NCBI RefSeq assembly: GCF_005893125.1
Contig: NZ_VCJS01000076.1
Coordinates: forward strand, 1-54,026
Direction of reading: 5' to 3'
Length of the DNA stretch: 54,026 bases
Source: Nonomuraea basaltis
Lineage (GTDB): Bacteria > Actinomycetota > Actinomycetes > Streptosporangiales > Streptosporangiaceae
The notes under the pieces were generated by a model that made no database searches, was not told the DNA's origin, and worked only from the letters and a program-made list of their open reading frames with translations. Position numbers and translations under genes: made by a program. Shown here one piece after another: positions 1 through 8,417 of this stretch (positions are counted from its first letter, which is position 1; every line of letters begins with the position of its first letter).

Positions 1-138
1 GGGCTCAGGTTGCGAGCTGCCTGGCGTCGGCTCCGCCAACTATCGCTCACAGCCACACTGCTTGCCGAGGTCCTCGCAGCGATCGTCGCAGAGGACGGGA
101 TCACGCTCCCCGCGCTGCCGGAGATTCATGATCAGTGA
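1..138 (+). CDS. C-terminal end of an unidentified CDS, open at the left edge
   Basis: Frame 1 is open from the first base to a TGA at 136-138 and gives about 45 residues, ending in Leu-Pro-Glu-Ile-His-Asp-Gln. The middle is Leu/Ala-rich (TATLLAEVLAAIVAEDG) and looks helical. I do not recognise a family. The convergent small gene at 142-418 stops only 3 bp away. It may equally be a chance open frame at the edge. Confidence 0.35.
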   Translation, partial: GLRLRAAWRRLRQLSLTATLLAEVLAAIVAEDGITLPALPEIHDQ

Positions 139-141
139 AGA

Positions 142-418
142 TCACTGCCCGGGACTTAGGGTCCCGCAGGGCAGGAGGCCCAGGGTTTCGGGGGTTTCCC
201 AGGCGGTCAGGTGCCGCTCGGGGTCGGTTTCCTCGTGAGCGCACTGGTTGATCAGCTCAACGAGCGCTCTTCGGTCCTGGCAGGTCCTGAAACAGGGCGA
301 TCACAGGGTTCAGCACCGCCATCGAGGCCTCGGGCGTGATGGCGTCGTCGTCGCTGAGATCGAGCTGGATGACGATCTCGGTGAGGGCTTTCGCAACGGT
401 GCGTTCGAGAACGGTCAC
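142..418 (-). pseudogene. small protein B, copy 1 (frameshifted)
   Basis: Starts at GTG 418, behind AGGAG with about 8 nt spacing. The first residues (TVLERTVAKALTEIVIQLD, then SDDDAITPEASMAVL) are nearly identical to the frame starting at 1238. The frame breaks near 264-267, where restoring one GC pair to a GCGC run rejoins it to a sensible tail (LVELINQCAHEETDPERHLT) ending at the TGA at 142-144, about 92 residues in all. It lies 45 bp downstream of small gene A copy 1, the same arrangement as copy 2. Function unknown. The missing dinucleotide could be a sequencing error. Confidence 0.5.
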
Positions 419-463
419 GATGAGAGCTCCTAGCCAGTTTGTCGCGAGAGGCGTCTTTCCTGG

Positions 464-565
464 TCAGCCTGTGGTTTCAGTGAGACGAGCTTCCAGGGCG
501 GCGATCATCTGAGCAGCGCCGTCGACGTTGAGCGGGTCCCCGGAGTCGTTGATCGGACGGGGCAT
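464..565 (-). CDS. small protein A, copy 1 (33 aa)
   Basis: ATG 565 follows GAGG at about 5 nt and reads 33 residues to the TGA at 464-466. The C-terminal half (QMIAALEARLTETTG) matches the end of the 48-residue gene at 1281-1427 (EMIADLEARLTEPTAG). In both copies a B-type gene follows after about 45 bp. The shared segment looks like a short amphipathic helix. The repeated context and ribosome site are the reasons to call so short a frame; function unknown. Confidence 0.45.
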   Translation of the reverse strand: MPRPINDSGDPLNVDGAAQMIAALEARLTETTG

Positions 566-624
566 CTAACCTCGACGCAGCGATCGCGATTGCAGGCGGC
601 GAACGCAGCTGATGGGATCTACCC

Positions 625-1062
625 ATGCTGGATGCCTTGACGTTCCTGGACGCGCCACCGGAGGCGGTCGAGTCGTCCCCGGATCTGGTGGACGATGCGG
701 TGAAGCTTGAATCGGTCAACGTTACCGTGTACGGCGATGCACCCAAGTCTGGCCTGTCGTTCGTTGTCGGAGAGAACGGACGGATCGACGCCGTGCACCT
801 GTATGCCGACGGGCACCAGGGCTATGACGGCTACGTGGGCGTGATCCCATCAGGCATCCGGTTCGACATGTCCCGGGCCCAGGTGCGAGCCATCCTCGGC
901 TCACCGAGCGCTTCGCGTGAGCGGCGCCACATCGAGTACCAAGGGGAATACCCGGCCTGGGATCGATTCGGCCTCGGGGGCGCGTACATGCATCTCGAGT
1001 ACGTACAGGATCTGCGATCGATCCAGTTGATAACGCTGATGAAGCCGTCGGCGGTTCCTTGA
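625..1062 (+). CDS. hypothetical protein, 145 aa
   Basis: A 145-residue acidic soluble protein with normal high-GC codon use and no signal or membrane segment. The second half (IRFDMSRAQVRAILGSP, then PAWDRFGLGGAYMHLEY) has the feel of a conserved actinobacterial domain that I cannot name. It is the only plus-strand gene inside a minus-strand cluster, and its 3' end runs into the truncated end of protein B copy 2, so it may have been inserted there. The ribosome site is weak. Confidence 0.6.
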   Translation: MLDALTFLDAPPEAVESSPDLVDDAVKLESVNVTVYGDAPKSGLSFVVGENGRIDAVHLYADGHQGYDGYVGVIPSGIRFDMSRAQVRAILGSPSASRERRHIEYQGEYPAWDRFGLGGAYMHLEYVQDLRSIQLITLMKPSAVP

Positions 1063-1099
1063 CCTGACGCCATGGCGTTCCCCAACGCCTCGTTGCCCT

Positions 1100-1238
1100 C
1101 GGAGGGCCTGCAGGAGGCGATTACCGGCTGGAGCACTTCCATCGTGGCCTTGGGCGTGATGGCGTCGTCGTCGCTGCGATCAAGCCTGATGACGATCTCC
1201 GTGAGGGCTTTGGCGAGAGTGCGTTCGAGCGTGGTCAT
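1100..1238 (-). pseudogene. small protein B, copy 2 (truncated)
   Basis: From ATG 1238 the frame encodes TTLERTLAKALTEIVIRLD followed by SDDDAITPKATMEVLQPVIA, about 42 residues aligning with copy 1. It then loses similarity and runs antisense into the plus-strand gene at 625-1062. It starts 42 bp after protein A copy 2 ends, the same spacing as in copy 1. The break suggests that the downstream gene replaced its 3' end. The frame continues to 831, but I do not count that part as coding. Confidence 0.5.
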
Positions 1239-1280
1239 GATGATGCTCTGGGCTGGTCGTTGAGGGGCGATGGGCCCTGG

Positions 1281-1427
1281 TCAGCCTGCCGTCGGCTCGG
1301 TGAGCCGGGCCTCCAAGTCGGCGATCATCTCTGTCAGCAGGCCGGTGTTCTCATGCCGGACCACCTGGGAGCCGACCGTGTCGATGCCGGCGACCTTCGT
1401 GATGCACTCGTCGGTGGCTTTGGCCAT
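1281..1427 (-). CDS. small protein A, copy 2 (48 aa)
   Basis: ATG 1427 is preceded by AAGGAGTT about 8 nt upstream, one of the best ribosome sites in this cluster. The 48-residue product starts MAKATDECITKVAGIDTVG and ends in the helix shared with copy 1 (MIADLEARLTEPTAG). It lies between the helix-turn-helix gene at 1478-1724 and protein B copy 2, all in one direction, so probably one transcript. Function unknown. The upstream frame also reads through into it, but the strong ribosome site favours a separate start. Confidence 0.6.
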   Translation of the reverse strand: MAKATDECITKVAGIDTVGSQVVRHENTGLLTEMIADLEARLTEPTAG

Positions 1428-1477
1428 CGTTGCGAACTCCTTGCGGGCGATCGAGTGTGGCGCATGTAGCGGGTGAC

Positions 1478-1724
1478 TCAGACCCTGCGCCGGGCAGGGT
1501 CGATGGAGGGCATGAACCTTTCCAGGCGGTCGCCGCGGGTTGGCCGCGATCACGCGGACGACCCGGACCGCGCGCCGCAGCCGGTGACCGTTAGTGATCC
1601 CGGCTCCGGCGGCGATGTCGGCGTAGCTGACCTCGCGCCCGTGGTTGCTGCGCAACCAGATCATCACCTCCGCGACGTCGTTCTCGGCCTGCGTGAATCC
1701 CATCGCGTCGCGCCGCCGGCTCAT
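1478..1724 (-). pseudogene. small helix-turn-helix protein (frameshifted)
   Basis: ATG 1724 overlaps the stop of the upstream gene by four bases (ATGA), which implies translational coupling. The first 60 residues contain VSYADIAAGAGITNGHRLRR, a convincing winged or plain helix-turn-helix. Near 1533-1538, restoring one GC pair changes an unnatural Pro/His-rich tail to NPRGDRLERFMPSIDPARRR and a stop at 1478-1480, giving 82 residues. This is the same kind of two-base loss in a GC run as in protein B copy 1. Likely a DNA-binding regulator of this cluster (inference). Confidence 0.5.
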
Positions 1725-2285
1725 AGCAGCCCGCCGTTCTCGTCCAGGAACTTCGCCAGAGCGGATTCGTCCAGGGCGGAGCCGGTGGCCAGGTCCCGGA
1801 CGGCGGTGATGGCTGCCTCGGCGCCGTCGCAGAGCTCGGCGATGGCCTGGGCGCGATCGGTGGTGAACCGGATCGGCTGCTTGTGCAGCCACGCCAGCGC
1901 CCGCGAGGCGGCCATGCGGATCTCGGCCATGGCGTTGAAGATGTCCATGGACGCGTCGGCCTCGGTCCCGTCACGGGCTGCTCGTGCCTGGGCGGCGAAG
2001 GCCTACCGCTCGCGGCGCTGGGCGTCGTGGTATTCGCTCTGCCGCCGACTGGTGATCGCGGCGGCCGCGGCGCGGTCGGCCGCATTGAAGTCGAAGCGCC
2101 GCTCATGGAGGCGCATCTGGACGAGCAGCCCGATAACGTGCGTGAAATCCCACAGATCATGATCGAAGGCAGGACGGTCGGCGTCGTCGGGAAGGGCCAG
2201 ACCCGCCCGGCGGCAGATGTCGGCGCCAGCGAACGGCGAAAACCGGGGCCGCAGCGGGATGGTGAGCGGCGGGCGGCGCTGTCAT
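1721..2285 (-). pseudogene. unknown protein of about 187 aa, with frameshift and amber codon
   Basis: ATG 2285 follows AGGAAAG at about 5 nt. After removing one C from a CCC run (2271-2273) the frame reads PLTIPLRPRFSPFAGADICR, later LWDFTHVIGLLVQMRLHERR and FDFNAADRAAAAAI. It meets an in-frame TAG at 2003-2005 and then continues in natural-looking sequence (MDIFNAMAEIRMAASRALAW) to a TGA at 1721. The WDFT-x-VIGL-x-VQM stretch resembles the N-terminal part of some actinobacterial integrases, but the rest does not follow them. The second half could be its own 75-residue gene starting at ATG 1948. Confidence 0.45.
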
Positions 2286-2296
2286 GCCGTCTTTCC

Positions 2297-2440
2297 TCAG
2301 GGCGTAGCGGGACCTCCTCGTCGGCGCGCGGCGACCTTGGCCGCCGCCGCGACGAGCACGGTGGGGTCGAACCGGCCCAGCACCTGGTCGATCCGTGCGG
2401 CATAGGGGTCGAAGACGGCCATGAAATGCGCGGTAGGCAT
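2297..2440 (-). CDS. hypothetical small protein, 47 aa
   Basis: ATG 2440 to TGA 2297 gives MPTAHFMAVFDPYAARIDQV and an Ala/Val/Arg-rich tail. The next gene starts 11 bp downstream with a good ribosome site placed in the gap, so this is probably the first gene of the small-gene operon. Its own ribosome site is poor. No family recognised. The 110 bp between it and the divergent epoxide hydrolase must hold both promoters. Confidence 0.45.
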   Translation of the reverse strand: MPTAHFMAVFDPYAARIDQVLGRFDPTVLVAAAAKVAARRRGGPATP

Positions 2441-2553
2441 CTGCCGCCGCTGCCGGGAGAAGAACGGCAATCTAGGAACGATCCTTTCCCCGTTGTTTCC
2501 TAGTCTTGTTCGTACGCGCCCGTTCGTACGGGTCCTTGACGAGGAGTAGCGCG

Positions 2554-3678
<1,125 letters not shown>

Positions 3679-3702
3679 CCGATGTCCTGAGCCGGCGTGG
3701 CC

Positions 3703-4163
3703 TCAACCGGGCCACGCCGGCTCGCCAGTACCTGCTGGAACGTGCCCCGGGCACGGGCGATCGGCGCGATCGAGCACCTCGGCCGGACGACGTGAACGTG
3801 TTCGTCCTGTACCTGTCCGGTGAATGGATTGCGCTGCTGCTGCAAGGGGCGCAATCGGGTGGCCAGATCGAGGCGCATCGCGTTGGTGAACCCGGTCTTG
3901 ACCGTGCCGACGTAGGTGAGCCGCCCGGTGCGGTCCAGGACGCCGAGCAGCAACGCACCCACCCGGTGCCCGTCGGGGGCTGCCGGTCGCCAGCCGCCGA
4001 TCACCACATCCGCGAACCGGGCGCTTTGACCTTGCGCCACGCCGGCGAGCGGTGGCCTGGCCGATAGGGTGCCGAAAGTCTCTTGCACACGATGCCCTCC
4101 AGGCCGAGCTGGCGGCTGGCCTCCAGCACCGCCTCAGTATGGCGACGACGACGAGCGGGTTAC
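3703..4163 (-). pseudogene. ATP-dependent DNA ligase, C-terminal fragment
   Basis: Reading leftward from about 4163, the frame gives LEASRQLGLEGIVCKRLSAP then YRPGHRSPAWRKVKAP. These are nucleotidyltransferase motifs IV (EGIV-K) and V (WRKVK) of LigC/LigD-type ligases. After a frame break near 4010-4020 it continues FADVVIGGWRP and GALLLGVLDRTGRLTYVGTV, the OB-fold domain, up to HVVRP. The adenylation Lys motif and the whole N-terminal half are absent, and the last strands are frameshifted. Family ligases are 300 residues or more, so this is a dead remnant. No Ku gene is nearby. Confidence 0.75.
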
Positions 4164-4270
4164 TGAGCCGACGACTTCATCCGGCTTGAGCCGGGTTGCG
4201 CGAAACGATCAGCAGCCGCACTGCTTGGATGCTCCGCCCCTGACCTCGGCGGTCGCTATCGTGCAACGTC

Positions 4271-4417
4271 ATGCCCATGAAGCGAATCGCCGTCGTCGGC
4301 TGTGTAGGCAGCGGTAAGTCCCACGTCGCCCGTGAGCTGTCGCTCGATGACAGTCCTCGGTCGCTCCCGCAGGGAAGGGCTCACCAGCGCCTCGCTGCTG
4401 CTGGGGGACCTCGTTGA
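4271..4417 (+). pseudogene. P-loop kinase, N-terminal fragment
   Basis: ATG 4271 reads MPMKRIAVVGCVGSGKSHVA and stops after 48 residues. The GxxGSGKS Walker A and the Met-Lys/Arg-Arg-Ile-Ala-Val-Val-Gly start match the kinase fragment at 30838-31011 closely, so this is the 5' end of a paralogue in the adenylate-kinase/topology-modulation (FLAR) family. Everything after about residue 22 is unrelated. There is no good ribosome site. Confidence 0.55.
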
Positions 4418-4469
4418 TCAGCCCCAAAGTGGCACAGGTAACTGCTCATAACCCAGCCACACTTCCTGA

Positions 4470-4803
4470 TCACCTCTGGCCACAACGGCTCGGCGGTGTC
4501 TTCAGGACGGGGAGGGTCGCTCGGCGAGTCAGATGTACGAGGCGCGGGGCGAGGGTGTAACGCGGCCAGGTCCTGCGCGTGTGGGCCAGAAGAAGCGGCG
4601 CACCTCCAACTCGATCCGAACCGACCGCCCGCACATCGCCAGATCCCACACGGTCCGGCGATACCGGCTGTGCACCCGGGTCGAGAGCAGCCCACACTCC
4701 GGAGATGAGGCCTCGGCCGCCACGGTGCGCGCCGCGATCAGCACCGTGTCACCGACATCCTCAACATCCAATATCCCTGAGAGCAGGGCAGAACAAAGGA
4801 AGG
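4470..4803 (-). pseudogene. ISL3-family transposase, N-terminal fragment
   Basis: The frame from about 4803 reads LFCSALLSGILDVEDVG, TVLIAARTVAAEASSPECG and LSTRVHSRYRRTVWDLA, then GRSVRIELEVRRFF. This follows the N-terminal zinc-ribbon and helix-turn-helix start of ISL3 transposases, which have CPxCG then RVHSRY-R and VRRFxC. The first Cys pair is damaged (SPECG for CPxCG). A frameshift after VRRFF moves the reading to RRTWPRYTLAPRLVHLTRR, and the catalytic DDE part is gone. No inverted ends were found, so this is an old relic. Confidence 0.65.
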
Positions 4804-5195
4804 CAGCAGGCACCCTCGCCCGCCGGCGGGCGGATGCTGGGCGCTGCCCGCCCACTTGCCCGCGTAGGTGAACGGTGTGGGCGACGCCTTGTGGGCGGGA
4901 TCGTGCCCGGCTGGGCCCACCACAGCGCCGCGGCGACCGCTCCGGCGACCAGGAGGGCGACGACAGGCCACCGGCGCCAAGCCCTTGTGAGCGCCCGTCT
5001 CGTCAGAGAAGCCGGACGCTTCTGGATCGACGTTCCCTGCCCGAAGGGCGATGGTCGATGCGGCCGAGGATCGCCTCGAAGGAGTCGGCGGCGTAGGCGT
5101 GCCCGCTCGGGGCTCGGCGGGGAACTCATGCCCGGCCCGGCCTGCATGGTCGGCGTCAGCGGCTGGGTGGCGCCGCCCGCGGCCAGAATGTCCTG
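4804..5195. other. gap with no firm gene
   Basis: Between the ISL3 relic and the acyl-CoA synthetase I see only one suggestive item: a minus-strand frame near 4890-5010 with a hydrophobic run (WPVVALLVAGAVAAALWW) flanked by Arg, which could be a membrane-protein scrap. It has no convincing start and no recognisable family. The rest looks like non-coding GC-rich sequence. Confidence 0.3.
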
Positions 5196-6746
5196 TCAAC
5201 CGACTTGCCGATCGCTGTCGTCCCAGTACTTTCCGCGCAGCTCGTGCTTGAGAATCTTGCCCGCGCCAGAGATGGGCAGGGCCTCGACGAACTCGCAGGA
5301 GCGGGGGGCCTTGTAGCCGGCGATGAGGCCCTTCGCGTGCGTGCGGATCTCCTCGGCGGTCGCGGTGGCGCCCGGCTGGAGGACGATGATGGCGTGGACG
5401 CGCTCGCCCCACTGCGCGTCCGGTACGCCGATCACCGCGCAGGCGGCGACCGCCGGATGCTGCGAGACGGCGTTCTCCACCTCGGTGGAGTAGACGTTCT
5501 CCCCGCCCGTGACGATCATGTCCTTGATCCGGTCGACGATGTACAAGTATCCCCCCTCGTCCATGTAGCCCCCGTCGCCGCTGTGCATCCAGCCGTCGCG
5601 CACCACGGCGGCGGTCTCGTCCGGATCGTTCCAGTAGCCGAGCATCACATGGCCGCCACGGACGATTACTTCGCCGACGGTGCCGCGCGGTACATCGTTG
5701 CCGTGGGTGTCCACGATCCGTACCTCGCAGTGTGTGGCGGCCCGTCCCGCACTGCGCAGTAGCCTGCCCCCCGCCATGTGGTCTTCGGCCCTCAGCAGGG
5801 TCGCCGTCGACGCCAGCTCCGTCATCCCGTAACCCTGGGTGAACCCGGCCGCCGGGAACTCCTTCATGGCGCGGGTCAGGACGTCCTCGGAGATCGGCGA
5901 GGCCCCGTAGATGATCGTGGTCATGCTCGACAGGTCGTAGGAACCGAGTTGAGGGTGATCCACCAGGGCCTGGATCATCAAGGGGACCATCAAGGCCGAG
6001 GTGACTTCATGCTCCTGGACGGCTTTCATGACGCTCACCGGGTTGAACGCCGGAACCATGACATGGGTGCCGCCGACCAGGTACTGCCCGATCCATGCCG
6101 CCAGGCCGGCGATGTGGAACAGCGGGGCGGAGTGGAGCATCCGCCCGCCCGGCACCGCGGGGCCGCCCTGCGCCACGGAGCCCATCGCAGAAACCAGCAT
6201 GTTGGCATGGCTGAGCATGACGCCCTTGGGACGTCCGCTGGTGCCCCCGGTGTAGAACAGGCCGGCCAGGGAGTCTCCGCCCAGCCGAAGGTCTGCAACC
6301 GGATCGGCGTTCGTGATCAGCTCTTCGTATGGCGTCATCCCCTCGGGAGTGGCGCCGTCCCCGCAGTGGATTACGGTGGCCAGGTGCGGGCAGTAGTCGC
6401 GCAGCGCCGGGACATGGGTGGCGAAGAGGTCGTCCACCAGCAGGACCCTGGTCTCGGATTCGCGGAGCGAGCATCCGATCTCCACCGGGTTCCAGCGGAT
6501 GTTGACCGGGTTCACCGCGCCGCCCACCCACCAAACGGCCAGCAGGTACTCGTGGTAGCGGTCGGAGTTGAGCGACAGCATCGCGACCCGGTCTCCCTTG
6601 GTCACGCCCAGCCCGCGCAGCGCCCCGGCGAGCCGGGCGACGCGGTCTGCGCTCTCCCGCCAGGTGCGCACTCGGTCTCCGCAGATGGTGGCGGGCAGGT
6701 CCGGCGTCAGCTGGACGGCTCGGTGCAGTCCTTGAGTGAGATACAC
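5196..6746 (-). CDS. fatty-acyl-CoA synthetase (class I adenylate-forming)
   Basis: A 516-residue enzyme that activates a carboxylic acid with ATP and joins it to CoA. The P-loop-like motif LFYTGGTSGRPKGVMLSH is near residue 185. QGYGMTE comes near 310, then HSGDGGYMDEGGYLYIVDR and KDMIVTGGENVYSTEVE, and the C-terminal catalytic Lys sits in ISGAGKILKHELR. Length is typical. GTG 6746 was chosen because AGGAGGAG precedes it by about 6 nt. It stands alone, so the substrate is unknown; the layout resembles medium/long-chain FadD-type ligases. Confidence 0.92.
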   Translation of the reverse strand: MYLTQGLHRAVQLTPDLPATICGDRVRTWRESADRVARLAGALRGLGVTKGDRVAMLSLNSDRYHEYLLAVWWVGGAVNPVNIRWNPVEIGCSLRESETRVLLVDDLFATHVPALRDYCPHLATVIHCGDGATPEGMTPYEELITNADPVADLRLGGDSLAGLFYTGGTSGRPKGVMLSHANMLVSAMGSVAQGGPAVPGGRMLHSAPLFHIAGLAAWIGQYLVGGTHVMVPAFNPVSVMKAVQEHEVTSALMVPLMIQALVDHPQLGSYDLSSMTTIIYGASPISEDVLTRAMKEFPAAGFTQGYGMTELASTATLLRAEDHMAGGRLLRSAGRAATHCEVRIVDTHGNDVPRGTVGEVIVRGGHVMLGYWNDPDETAAVVRDGWMHSGDGGYMDEGGYLYIVDRIKDMIVTGGENVYSTEVENAVSQHPAVAACAVIGVPDAQWGERVHAIIVLQPGATATAEEIRTHAKGLIAGYKAPRSCEFVEALPISGAGKILKHELRGKYWDDSDRQVG

Positions 6747-7143
6747 AGCTCTCCTCCTGAGAGAGGTCGGATCCCCGGGGTCGGTTCACATTGGAATGGC
6801 ATGTCAAAACGGCGCCGAAGCACGCGCATGCCGATCGTGCGTGGCACTTTCCCGGGGGACGACGATGATTGGGGCCGGACCGTAGGGAGGGTAACGCCGG
6901 CGATCGCTCACTTACGAGGGCGAGAAGCAGGCCATTCGGTGCTCACTTGTGTTCACTGGATCCGGGCGCACCGTACGAAGTCCTGGGACGAACCGGGATC
7001 ACGTCCACGGACGTGGTGCGAAGGCGTAGCCATCAGCCGATCAAGTACTCCAGGCTGCCGCCGCGCTGGTGCGCCGCCAGCACCTACCTGAAACTGCTGC
7101 ACCTGCTCAAAGACGAGATCGACGCCGCCCGGTCAACCTCATC
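6747..7143. other. intergenic region, no gene seen
   Basis: About 400 bp upstream of the acyl-CoA synthetase. Long frames cross it on the plus strand but have no family features or ribosome site. A stretch near 7060-7130 (TYLKLLHLLKDEIDAA in one frame) looks faintly coding and may belong to the recombinase relic that follows. Confidence 0.3.
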
Positions 7144-7245
7144 ATGGCTAAGACCCGCCACAAGAACCCCCGCACCGTCCGACCCGGCGGCGAAGCCATC
7201 GCCGAAGTCACCGGCGTCCTTGCCCCACCCCGCCGCACCCACTGA
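7144..7245 (+). pseudogene. tyrosine recombinase, C-terminal scrap
   Basis: The frame reads MAKTRHKNPRTVRPGGEAIA then EVTGVLAPPRRTH and a TGA. The pattern (K-x-RHK-x-P-x-x, then P-G-x-E-A-x-AEVT-x-x-L and a stop) is how many actinobacterial tyrosine recombinases end, except that the usual Tyr between RT and RPG is missing. Nothing upstream carries the catalytic Arg/His boxes. I infer a dead integrase end, in keeping with the other mobile relics nearby. Confidence 0.45.
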
Positions 7246-7291
7246 GCGGCCCCACCAACAAGACGCCAAATACCGCCGGGTAACTCACGCA

Positions 7292-7561
7292 TCAAGCCAT
7301 CAAAGTCACAGGCGGGGAGGCGCGATTGGGGGGCAGCTGGTTGCGCCGCCGCCACTCGTCGTGCTCGGGCAACTCTTTGGGCATGAAGGAACGCAGCCGG
7401 GGTGGGACGAAGACGACCATCAGCTCCACGAGCGGCTCGCTTGGGCCTGGAGGGGGTACCTGCTCCTCCGCCCGCATCGCCGCGATCCGGGCGGGGTCCA
7501 CGCCGAGCTCGGCCATGCGCTCGTAGGCGCGGTCGAGGATGAAGGACGGCATGGCCTCCAC
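7292..7561 (-). CDS. hypothetical protein, about 89 aa
   Basis: A GTG start at 7561 (or ATG 7552) reads SFILDRAYERMAELGVDPAR followed by VFVPPRLRSFMPKELPEHDE. The composition is balanced, with a helical first half and a Pro/Arg-rich second half. No family recognised. It stands alone between mobile-element scraps and a convergent neighbour, so its status is uncertain, but the codon pattern is better than in the overlapping frames. Confidence 0.5.
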   Translation of the reverse strand: MEAMPSFILDRAYERMAELGVDPARIAAMRAEEQVPPPGPSEPLVELMVVFVPPRLRSFMPKELPEHDEWRRRNQLPPNRASPPVTLMA

Positions 7562-7785
7562 GGAGTCGTCAGATCGTCATAGCGATTGTCGTCCTTCTAC
7601 TCCGGGAAGCGAGTAGAGGTGAGCATCGCGTGGACTGGTGCGTGAGCAATCATCGCTGCCACGGTGTGCCCGACAGATCAGGCCAGGGGACTTCGGTTAT
7701 GCGCTCCGGGGCGGTCATCGTTCCAACGTCTGCCACTGGGCCCGGACGCGCATCCGGATGGCCCTCCTTCGACAGAGCGGCATTC

Positions 7786-8112
7786 ATGAGATCGGTTCGT
7801 AACGCATACCGCCATTTCGCCGGGTACAAGCGGGGCAACCTCGCCGTGGCGCTCAGCGGATCCTACATCCTGCTCATCATCGGTGTGAGACTCTTCGTGG
7901 AGATCTCGGTCCGGCTGCCGGACAACGACGGCCTGGCAGGCGTCTGGCTGTTCGTGGTGACCATGCCGCTGTCCTGGCTGGTAACGCTCGTCGCGCCAGA
8001 GCTAGCGCCGACCACGTTCGTGTGGATTCTGACCGCGGCCGGCCTGTTCCAGGCGTCCATGCTCTACTCCGCGGTCCGCGGAAAGAAGATCACGAGCAAG
8101 CCGGAAAGCTGA
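7786..8112 (+). CDS. small membrane protein (SCO4225-like)
   Basis: About 108 residues from ATG 7786. A basic N-terminus (YRHFAGYKRGN) is followed by three hydrophobic segments (LAVALSGSYILLIIGVRLFV, GVWLFVVTMPLSWLVTLV, VWILTAAGLFQASMLY) and a Lys-rich tail. The spacing and the GVW-x-x-VVT-x-P segment recall the SCO4225 family of actinobacterial membrane proteins of unknown role. An upstream GTG would add about 50 residues of unlikely sequence. No clear ribosome site. Confidence 0.6.
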   Translation: MRSVRNAYRHFAGYKRGNLAVALSGSYILLIIGVRLFVEISVRLPDNDGLAGVWLFVVTMPLSWLVTLVAPELAPTTFVWILTAAGLFQASMLYSAVRGKKITSKPES

Positions 8113-8129
8113 CCGCTGTTCATCAGCGG
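8113..8129 (+). terminator. candidate hairpin terminator
   Basis: CCGCTG and CAGCGG form a 6-bp stem with a 5-nt loop right after the stop of the membrane protein gene. There is no T tract, as is common in actinomycetes. Weak but well placed. Confidence 0.4.
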
Positions 8130-8417
8130 GGCGCTAGATGAGCCGGCCACCCCACCTCGATCCCATGGCGTCCGGCCTCCCAGCGCCTAGGCGCCCGCCA
8201 GAAGGTACGCGCGAAGCCCCGCGTCGGCCGGGCGTACGGATGGATCGGGTGTCCCGCTGATCAGTAGTGAGCGCGGCTGAACACCCGTCTGAGCTGTGAA
8301 GTGATCAGCGCGCGGTGCGATCGTCTGCGTCTGGCGGTAAAAGGCAGCGCATGGCGCTCCGACGACGCCCCATCGTCTCGTTCACACCCGGACACCCCCA
8401 TGGAGCCAAGAACCCTT

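Noticed and set aside
831..1238. Full 135-residue minus-strand frame as an intact protein B copy 2
   Set aside because: Similarity to copy 1 stops after about 42 residues and the rest is antisense to the better-looking gene at 625-1062.
5778..7091. 437-residue plus-strand open frame
   Set aside because: It lies antisense to the acyl-CoA synthetase, has no ribosome site and only Arg/Gly/His-rich composition. Shadow of high GC third positions.
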